DNA of 64,000 nucleotides from Vespa crabro (taxonomy: Eukaryota; Arthropoda; Insecta; Hymenoptera; Vespidae). The notes under the pieces were generated by a model, which was not told the DNA's origin, made no database searches, and saw only the letters and a list, made by a program, of their open reading frames with translations. The stretch lies in NCBI RefSeq assembly GCF_910589235.1, contig NC_060958.1:2852725-2916724 (forward strand). Direction: 5' to 3'. The position numbers were made by a program, and so were the translations under genes. This document shows positions 53,536 through 64,000 of the stretch, one piece after another. The first letter of the stretch is position 1. Each line of letters opens with the position of its first letter.

Positions 53536-56500
53536 TTATTGTTATATAGTTATTATTGTTATTGGTTATTATTGTTGATGTTATTATTATTACTGCCTTT
53601 TTTGATTCTGTTATAATTGTTATTGTTATTGTTGATATTTTTATTATTTTTATTGTTATAATTGTTATTGTTATTTGTTATTATTGTTATTGTTAGTATT
53701 GTTATTGTTTTTATTGGTATTGTAAATTTTGTTATTCTTGTTATAATTATTGTTATCATTGTTATTATTATTGTTATTATTGTTATTGTTGTTATTATTA
53801 TTGATATTATTGTTATTGTTATTGTTACTATTATTACTGCTATTATTGACGTTGATATTATTGTTATTATTTTTATTGTTAACATTGTGATTTTTATTAA
53901 TAGTTATTATTGTTGTTATTACTTTTAATATTGATATTGTTATTTCTGTTATTATTGTTATTGTTATTATTGGTATTGTTGTTATTTTTATAGTTACTAC
54001 TATTATTCTATTGTTAATAATGTTATTATAATTTTTGTTATTATTATTATTGTAATTATTATTATTATTGTTATTGTTATTACTGTTATTGCTCTTATTC
54101 ATATTGTTATTATAGTAATTGTTTTTGAATTTATTTCTATCATTGTAATTGTTATTATTGTTATTGTTAATATTATAATTCTTCTTATTATTATTAATTA
54201 ATCTTATATCTCTTATTGTTATTATTTCTATTGTTGTTATTGTTATTATTATTATTGTTATGGCTTTTATTTTTATTATTGTTATTGTTATTATTGTTAT
54301 TGTTAATATTGTTATTGATATTACTATCAAGGTAATTGTTATTAATGTTATTGTTATTATTGTCATTGTCATTATTATTATTGCTAATATGGTTATTGTT
54401 ATTAATGTCATTAATGTTATTGTAATTATTGTTATTTTATTGTTATTGCTATTACTTTTACTGTTATTTCTATTATTGGTATTGTTATTATTGTTATTGT
54501 TATTATTATTATTGTTATAATTATCATTGTTATTTGTAATTATTGTTAGTGTTAATGTAATTGTTATTATTGAAATTGTTGATAATCCTATTATATTTAT
54601 TATTGTTATTGTTAGTATTGTTATTGTTATTATTGATATTGTAAATTTTGTTATTGTTGTTATAATTATTGTTATTAATGTTATTATTTATATTGTCATT
54701 GTTATTATTGTCGTTTTTGTTACTTTTAATATTGTTATTATAACTATTGTTATTCCTATTATTATTATTGTTATTGTTATTGTTATTGATATTATTATTA
54801 TTGTTATTGCAAATATTGTTATTGATATTATTGATATTTTTCTATTATTATTGTTACCATTGTTATTGCTATTATTGTTATTATTGTTATTGCTATTATG
54901 GGCGTTGTTATTAATGTTAATGTTAATAATGTTATTGTTATTACTTTTATTATTATTATTATTATTATTTTTATTATTGTTATATATATTGTTATTTTTA
55001 ATATTGATATTGGTACTGTTACTTTCCTTATTTTTATTATTGTTAATATTATTATGCTTATTATTATTATTGTTATTGATATTACTGTTATTATTGTTAT
55101 TGTTATTATTGTTCTTGATTTTATTGTTCTTGATATTGCTATTATTATTTTTGTTATTGTTATTGTTGCTATTGTTGTTATTATTATTGTTATTATTGTT
55201 ATTGCATATTGTTATTATTATTATTGTTATTAATGTTATTGTTATTGTTATTACTATTATTGTTATTGTTATTAATGTTATTGTTATTTTGTTAGTGATA
55301 TTATTATTATTGCTCATATGTTTATTGTTATTATTAATATTAATGTTATTATTGTTATTGTTATTGTTATTCTTATTATTCCTGCTATTTTTGATATTGT
55401 TATTTTTGTTATTGTTATTATTGTTATTAATTTTATTTTGATTAATGAATTTGATATTATTGTTAGCATTGCTATTATTTTTATTGTTATTAATGTATTT
55501 GTTATTATTGTTATTATTGTTATTGTGTTGTTATTACTATTATTATTATTGTTGTTATTGTAATTGGTGTTGTTATTACTATTATTTATAACTTATTATT
55601 GTTAATGTTGTCATTATTATTATTACTATTGCTATTTTATTGTTATTTTTATTTAAATAATTGCTATTGTTTTTTCTATTATTGTTATTGTTATTATGGA
55701 TATTGTTGATATTGCTTTCATTAATAATTTTGTTATTTTTATTGTTGTTATTGTTATTATTGCTATCATTATTATTATAATTTATGTTATTGTTCATATA
55801 CTTATTGCTACTTTAGATATTATTATTATTGTTAATATGGTTATTGTTAATATTATTATTCTTATTATTATTATTGTTATTGATATTTTTGTTATTGTTA
55901 TTATTATTGTTGTTATAATTGTTTTTGTTATTATTGATAATGTTAATATTGATATTGTTATTACTATTATTGTTATTAATTATTGTTAATGTAATAACTG
56001 TTACTGTTGTACTTGATATTATTGTTACTATTGTTATTGTTATTACTGTTATTGTCATTGTAATTACTATTATTGCTATTGTTATTTTTGTTATTGTTAT
56101 TTTTTTAGTGATATTATTATTATTGCTCATATGTTTATTGTTATTATTATTATTAATGTTATTGCTATTATTGTTATAGTTATGATTATTGTTATTATTG
56201 TTATTATAGTTATTATTAATATTAATGTTATTATTGTTATTGTTATTGTTATTCTTATTATTACTGCTATTTTTGATATTGTTATTTTTGTTATTGTTAT
56301 TATTGTTATTAATTTTATTTTGGTTAGTGTATTTGATATTATTGTTAGCATTGCTATTATTTTTATTGTTATTAATGTATTTGTTATTATTGTTATTATT
56401 GTTATTTTTAATATTAATGTTATTATTGTTATTGTTATTCTTATTCTTATTATTACTGCTATTTTTGATATTGTTATTTTTGTTGTTATTACTATTATTT

Positions 56501-59500
56501 ATAACTTATTATTGTTAATGTTGTCATTATTATTATTACTATTGTTATTTTATTGTGGTTGTTATTTAAATAATTGCTATTGTTTTTACTATTATTGTTA
56601 TTGTTATTATTTTATTTTTATTATTGTTAATGTTATTATGGATATTGTTGATATTGCTTTCATTAATAATTTTGTTATTTTTATTGTTCTTATTGTTATT
56701 ATTGCTATCATTATTATTGTAATTTATGTTATTGTTCATATAGTTATTGCTACTTTAGTTATTATTATTATTGTTAATATGGTTATTGTTAATATTATTA
56801 TTCTTATTATTATTATTGTTGTTGTTATTTTTGTTATTGTAATTATGTTTATTGTTATAATTGTTATTGAAATTATTGTTATATTGTTATTATTGTTATT
56901 GGTTATTATTGTTGATGTTATTATTATTACTGCCTATTTTGACTCTGTTATTATTGTTATTGTTATTGTTGATATTTTTATTATTTTTAATGTTATAATT
57001 GTTATTGTTATTTGTTATTTTTGTTATTGTTAGTATTGTTATTGTTATTATTGGTATTGTAAATTTTGTTATTGTTGTTACAATTATTGATATTATTGTT
57101 ATTATTGTTATTATTGTTATTGTTGTTATTATTATTGATATTATTGTTATTGTTATTGTTATTATTATTACTGCTATTATTGACGATGTTATTATTGTTA
57201 TTATATTTATTGTTAACATTGTGATTTTTATTAATGGTTATTATTGTTATTGTTATTGTTGATATTGTTATTGTTATTATTGTCATTGTTGTTATTTTTA
57301 ATATTGTTATTATAACTATTTTTATTCCTACTATTAATATTGTTATTGTTATTGTTATTGATATTATTATTATTGTTATTGCAGTTATTGTTATTGTTAT
57401 TATTGATATTTTTTTAATATTAATATTACCATTGTTATTGCTGTTATTGTTTTATTTTTATTGCTATTATTGTCATTGTTATTAATGTTAATGTTAATAT
57501 TGTTATTGGTTCTGTTACTGTCCATTTTATTATTATTGTTAATATTATTATGTTTATTATTATTATTGATATTGATATTACTGTTATTATTGTTATTGTT
57601 ATTATTGTTATTATTGTTATTGGATGTTGTTATTTTTATTATTGTTATTAATGTTATTGTTGTCATTGTTATTATTGTTATGGTAATTATAGTTATTGTT
57701 ATTATTGGTATTGTTGTTATTTTTATTGTTATTTCTATTTTTCATTTGATATTGTTGTTATTATAATATTTCTTATTATTATTATTGTTATTTTTATTAT
57801 TATTGTTATTGTTATTACTGTTATTGCTATTATTCATATTAATATTATATTTATTGTTTTTATAGTTAATGTTATAATTGTTATTGTTATTAGTATTATT
57901 GATATAATTGATATTGTCATATTTGTTAATGTTAATATTGTAATTGTTATTACTATTATTCTTATTGATATTATTGTTAATATAACTACTGATATTATTA
58001 TTCTTGATTTTTTTTTCTTATTGTTATTATTGTTATTCATATTATTGTTATTATTGTTATTGATATTACTGTTATTATTGTTATTGTTATTATTTTTTTT
58101 TGTTATTGCTATTATTATTATTGATATTGTTATTGTTGCTATTGTTTTTATTATTATTGTTTTTGGATATTGTTATTATTATTATTGATATTATTGTTAT
58201 TGTTGTTATTATTATTATTGTTATTTTCTTTATAATTGTTATTGTTATTACTGTTATTGCTATTATTCATATTGTAATTATAGTAAGTGTTTTTATAGTT
58301 ATTGTTATTATTGTAATTGTTATTATTATTATTGTAATAATAGTATTTGTTATTATTGAAAACTTAATATTGATATTGTTATTACTATTATTGTTATTAA
58401 TTATTGTTAATGTAATTACTGTTACTGTTGTTCTTGATATTATTGTTATTATTGTTATTGTTATTTCTGTTATTGTTATTGTTATCACTATTATTGTTAT
58501 TGTTATTAATGTTATTGTTATTTTGTTACTGATATTATTATTATTGCTCATATGTTTATTGTTATTATTATTATTAATTTTATTGCTATTTTTGTTATAG
58601 TTATGATTATTGTTATTAATGTTATTATTGTTATTATTGTTATTATTAATATTAATGTTATTATTGTTATTGTTATTGTTATTCTTATTATTACTGCTAT
58701 TTTTGATATTGTTATTTTTTATATTGTTATTATTGTTATTAATTTTATTGTGAATAATGTATTTGATATTATTGTTAGTATTGCTATTATTTTTATTGTT
58801 ATTAATGTATTTTTTATTATTGTTATTATTGTTTTTGTGTTGTTATTACTATTATTATTTTTGTTGTTATTGTTATTGTTGTTGCTTTTACTATTATTTA
58901 TAACTTATTATTGTTAATGTTGCCATTATTATTATTACTATTGTTATTTAATTGTTATTGTAATTTAAATAATTGTTATTTTTATCCTATTATTGTTATT
59001 GTTATCATTTTATTGTTATTATTGTTATTGTTATTATGGATATCGTTGATATTGTTTTCATTAATACTTTTGTTATTTTTATTGTTGTTATTGTTATTAT
59101 TGCTATCATTATTATTGTAATTTATGTTATTGTTCATATAGTTATTGCTACTTTAGTTATTATTATTCTTGTTAATATGGTTATTGTTAATATTATTATT
59201 CTTATTATTATTATTGTTATTGATATTTTTGTTATTGTTATTATTATTATCGTTATAATTGTTTTTGTTATTATTGATAATGTTAATATTGATATTGTTA
59301 TTACTATTATTGTTATTAATTATTGTTAATGTAATTACTGTTACTGTTGTACTTGATATTGTTGTTATTATTGTTATTGTTATTACTGTTATTGTTATTG
59401 TTATTGTTATTACTATTATTGTTATTGTTATTATTGTTATTGTTAGTTTTCTTAGTGATATTATTATTATTGCTCATTTGTTTATTGTTATTATTTTTAT

Positions 59501-60112
59501 TAATGTTATTGCTATTTTTATTTTTGTTATGATTTATGTTATTATTGTTATTATTGTTATTGTTAATATTAATGTTATTATTGTTATTGTTATTGTTATT
59601 CTTATTATTACTGCTATTTTTGATATTGTTGTTTTTTTATTGTTATTATTGTTATTTATTTTATTGTTATTACTGTATTTGTCATTATTGTTATTATTGC
59701 TATTATTTTTAGTATTATTAATATATTTGTTATTATTGTTATTTTTGCTGTTATTACTATTATTGTTATTGTTTTTATTGATGTTGTTATTTCTATTATT
59801 GTTATTGTAATTATTGTTATTGTTAATTTAATTGTTATAGTTGAAATTGTTGATAATCCTATTATATTTATTATTGTTATTTTTAATATTGTTATTGTTA
59901 TTATTGTTATTGTAAATTTTGTTATTGTTGTTATAATTATTGTTATTAATGTTATTATTGATATTGTTATTGTTATTGCAATTATTGTTATTGATATTAT
60001 TGATATTTTTTTAATATTAATGTTACCATTGTTATTGCTGTCATTGTTTTATTGTTATTGCTATTATTGTCATTGTTATTAATGTTAATGTTAATATTGT
60101 TATTGTTATTAC

Positions 60113-60153
<41 letters not shown>

Positions 60154-61436
60154 TTGTTATTTATAAAGTTATTTTTAATATTGTTATTGGTACTGTTACT
60201 GTCCTTATTATTATTATTGTTAATATTATTATGTTTATTATTATTATTGATATTGATATTACTGTTATTATTGTTGTTGGATGTTGTTATTATTATTATT
60301 GTTATTATTGTTATTGTTGTTATTTTTATTATTGTTATGGTTATTATAGTTATTTTTATTATTTGTGTTGTTGTTATTTTTATTGTTATTATTATTATTG
60401 TTATTGTTATTATTATTGTTATTGTTATTACTGTTATTGCTATTATTCATATTGTTATTATAGTAATTGTTTTTATAGATATTGTTATTATTGTTATTGT
60501 TATTAGTATTACTGATATAATTGATATTGTCATATTTATTAATGTTAATATTGTTATTACTATTATTGTTAATGTTATTATTGTTAATGTAAGTACTGAT
60601 ATTATTATTCTTGATTTTTTTGTTCTTATTGTTATAGTTATTATTGTTATTCATATTACTGTTATTGATATTATTGTTATTATTGTTCTTTTTATTATTG
60701 TTTCTTTTAATGCTATTAATATTATTGTTATTATTATTGTTGCTATTATTGTTATTATTATTGTCATTATTGTTATTGGATATTGTTATTATTATTACTG
60801 ATATTATTGTTATTGTTGTGATTATTATTATTGTTCTGGTTATTATTGTTATTGATATTATTGGTATTGTTGTTATTTTTATTGTTATTACTGTTATTCT
60901 ATTGTTAGTGTTGTTATTATAAATTTTGTTAATATTATTATTGTTATTTTCATTATAATTGTTATTCTTATTACTGTTATTGCTATTATTCATATTGTAA
61001 TTATAGTAAGTGTTTTTATAGTTATTGTTATTATTGTAATTGTTATTATTATTATTGTAATAATTGTATTTGTTATTATTGATAATGTTAATATTGATAT
61101 TGTTATTACTATTATTGTTATTAATTATTGTTAATGTAATTACTGTTACTGTTGTACTTGATATTATTGTTATTATTGTTATTGTTATTACTGTCATTGT
61201 TATTGTTATTACTATAATTGTTATTGTTATTAATGTTATTGTTATTTTGTTACTGATATTATTATTATTGCTCATATGTTTATTGTTATTATTATTATTA
61301 ATGTTATTGCTATTATTTTTATAGTTATGATTATTGTTATTATTGTTATTATAGTTATTATTAATATTAATGTTATTATTGTTATTGTTATTGTTATTCT
61401 TATTATTACTGCTATTTTTGATATTGTTATTTTTTT
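53536..61436. repeat. Family B repeat, right part with older duplications
   Basis: Continuous ATT/GTT repeat. Parts at about 58970-61600 resemble 39990-42600 at offsets of about 18.9 kb but with visible substitutions and indels, so this is an older copy. The segment starting near 55330 recurs at 63067. No unique gene-like sequence is seen. Confidence 0.85.
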
Positions 61437-63169
61437 TATTGTTATTATTGTTATTAATTTTATTGTGAATAATGTATTTGATATTATTGTTAGTATTGCT
61501 ATTATTTTTATTGTTATTAATGTATTTTTTATTATTGTTATTATTGTTATTGTGTTGAAATTACTATTATTATTATTGTTGTTATTGTTATTGTTGTTGT
61601 TATTACTATTATTTATAACTTATTATTGTTAATGTTGTCATTATTATTATTACTATTGTTATTTTATTGTTATTATTATTTAAATAATTGTTATTGTTTT
61701 TCCTATTATTGTTATTGTTATTATTTTATTGTTATTATTGTTATTGTTATTATGGATATCGTTGATATTGTTTTCATTAATACTTTTATTATTTTTATTG
61801 TTGTTATTATTATTATTTCTATCATTATTATTGTAATTTATGTTATTGTTCATATAGTTATTGCTACTTTAGTTATTATTATTATTGTTAATATGGTTAT
61901 TGTTAATATTATTATTCTTATTATTATTATTGTTATTGATATTTTTGTTATTGTTATTATTATTATTGTTATAATTGTTTTTGTTATTATTGATAATGCT
62001 AATATTGATATTGTTATTACTATTATTGTTATTAATTATTGTTAATGTAATTACTGTTACTGTTGTACTTGATATTATTGTTATTATTGTTATTGTTATT
62101 TTTTTTAGTGATATTATTATTATTGCTCATAAGATTATTGTTATTATTGTTATTAATGTTATTGCTATTATTGTTATAGTTATGATTATTGTTATTATTG
62201 TTATTATTGTTATTATTAATATTAATGTTATTATTGTTATTGTTATTGTTATTCTTATTATTCCTGCTATTTTTGATATTGTTATTTTTGTTATTGTTAT
62301 TATTGTTATTAATTTTATTGTGAATAATGTATTTGATATTATTGTTAGTATTGCTATTATTTTTATTGTTATTAATGTATTTTTTATTATTGTTATTATT
62401 GTTATTGTGTTGAAATTACTATTATTATTATTGTTGTTATTGTTATTGTTGTTGTTATTACTATTATTTATAACTTATTATTGTTAATGTTGTCATTATT
62501 ATTATTACTATTGTTATTTTATTGTTATTATTATTTAAATAATTGTTATTGTTTTTCCTATTATTGTTATTGTTATTATTTTATTGTTATTATTGTTATT
62601 GTTATTATGGATATCGTTGATATTGTTTTCATTAATACTTTTATTATTTTTATTGTTGTTATTATTATTATTTCTATCATTATTATTGTAATTTATGTTA
62701 TTGTTCATATAGTTATTGCTACTTTAGTTATTATTATTATTGTTAATATGGTTATTGTTAATATTATTATTCTTATTATTATTATTGTTATTGATATTTT
62801 TGTTATTGTTATTATTATTATTGTTATAATTGTTTTTGTTATTATTGATAATGCTAATATTGATATTGTTATTACTATTATTGTTATTAATTATTGTTAA
62901 TGTAATTACTGTTACTGTTGTACTTGATATTATTGTTATTATTGTTATTGTTATTTTTTTTAGTGATATTATTATTATTGCTCATAAGATTATTGTTATT
63001 ATTGTTATTAATGTTATTGCTATTATTGTTATAGTTATGATTATTGTTATTATTGTTATTATTGTTATTATTAATATTAATGTTATTATTGTTATTGTTA
63101 TTGTTATTCTTATTATTCCTGCTATTTTTGATATTGTTATTTTTGTTATTGTTATTATTGTTATTAATT
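61437..63169. repeat. 855-bp direct tandem duplication
   Basis: 61437-62291 is followed by a second copy from 62292. I see no difference between them, including the unusual words GTGTTGAAATTAC, GATAATGCTAATATTG and CTCATAAGATTATTG. The match ends at about 63169, where the second copy passes into a different variant (TTTTGATTAATGAATTTG). Confidence 0.88.
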
Positions 63170-64000
63170 TTATTTTGATTAATGAATTTGATATTATTGT
63201 TAGCATTGCTATTATTTTTATTGTTATTAATGTATTTGTTATTATTGTTATTATTGTTATTGTGTTGTTATTACTATTATTATTATTGTTGTTATTGTAA
63301 TTGTTGTTGTTATTACTATTATTTATAACTTATTATTGTTAATGTTGTCATTATTATTATTACTATTGCTATTTTATTGTTATTTTTATTTAAATAATTG
63401 CTATTGTTTTTTCTATTATTGTTATTGTTATTATGGATATTGTTGATATTGCTTTCATTAATAATTTTGTTATTTTTATTGTTGTTATTGTTATTATTGC
63501 TATCATTATTATTATAATTTATGTTATTGTTCATATAGTTATTGCTACTTTAGATATTATTATTATTGTTAATATGGTTATTGTTAATATTATTATTCTT
63601 ATTATTATTATTGTTATTGATATTTTTGTTATTGTTATTATTATTGTTGTTATAATTGTTTTTGTTATTATTGATAATGTTAATATTGATATTGTTATTA
63701 CTATTATTGTTATTAATTATTGTTAATGTAATAACTGTTACTGTTGTACTTGATATTATTGTTACTATTGTTATTGTTATTACTGTTATTGTCATTGTAA
63801 TTACTATTATTGCTATTGTTATTATTGTTATTGTTATTTTTTTAGTGATATTATTATTATTGCTCATATGTTTATTGTTATTATTATTATTAATGTTATT
63901 GCTATTATTGTTATAGTTATGATTATTGTTATTATTGTTATTATAGTTATTATTAATATTAATGTTATTATTGTTATTGTTATTGTTATTCTTATTATTA
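63067..64000. repeat. Duplicate of the segment at 55330-56263, running off the right edge
   Basis: It matches at a constant offset of 7737 bp (for example 55582 to 63319 and 55919 to 63656), including the rare variant TTTTGATTAATGAATTTG. Only a few differences are visible (for example near 55567 against 63304, and 55801 against 63538). The match continues to the window end, so its full length is unknown. Confidence 0.86.

Noticed and set aside
24024..64000. Many Leu-, Ile/Val- or Tyr/Cys-rich open frames that look like membrane proteins
   Set aside because: Reading ATT/GTT repeats in three frames gives exactly these residues; copies recur with the repeat units.
24024..64000. Telomeric repeat, because of the TTATTG theme
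   Set aside because: No regular TTAGG or GGG-containing unit; the hexamer is not strictly tandem and lacks the G-rich part expected of telomeric DNA.
4525..64000. tRNA, rRNA or other structured RNA genes
   Set aside because: No cloverleaf boxes or rRNA-like sequence were noticed, although R1-clade relatives can live in rDNA.

Overview
The window reads as repeat-rich, low-GC eukaryotic DNA, most probably from an arthropod. The evidence is two copies of an R1-clade non-LTR retrotransposon (a group known mainly from arthropods), a long tandem satellite, and about 55 kb of trinucleotide-derived repeat. I found no intact gene, no tRNA or rRNA, and nothing bacterial or phage-like. Which insect this is cannot be told from the sequence.

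Layout. (1) 1-4520: about 14 monomers of a roughly 339-bp AT-rich satellite, continuing beyond the left edge and decaying to the right. (2) 4525-10478: degenerate triplet repeat built on AAT/AAC/GAT with frequent CpG (family A, A-rich on the + strand). (3) 10482-14320, minus strand: a decayed R1-clade retrotransposon (element 1) with 5' leader, ORF1 (zinc knuckles), ORF2 (endonuclease, reverse transcriptase, C-terminal Cys/His region) and 3' UTR with short A-tail. (4) 14321-14738: family A repeat. (5) 14739-16210: non-repetitive DNA that may be one LTR plus leader of an LTR retrotransposon (low confidence). (6) 16211-17460: family A repeat. (7) 17461-22227: family B repeat, AAT/AAC with almost no CpG. 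(8) 22229-24023, plus strand: element 2, a 5'-truncated and internally deleted relative of element 1. (9) 24024-64000: family B in the opposite orientation (ATT/GTT on the + strand), organised into nested duplications: about 1.45-1.5 kb tandem units, a long near-identical pair offset by 10.4 kb, an 855-bp tandem pair, and a repeat of the 55.3 kb segment at the right edge.

How the parts relate. Both retrotransposons have their 3' ends joined to triplet repeat, with the T-rich strand downstream in the element's own sense. This suggests a retrotransposon lineage using the triplet repeat as its landing site, as some R1-clade elements are known to do with telomeric or microsatellite repeats. Element 2 also sits exactly where the repeat flips strand. 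The many kilobase-long open frames in the repeats (Asn/Asp-rich, Ile/Val-rich, Leu-rich) follow from the triplet composition and are not annotated as genes. The best candidate for something undescribed is the pairing of a microsatellite-associated R1-clade element with a huge, hierarchically amplified triplet array. All alignments were made by eye, so identities and duplication borders are approximate.
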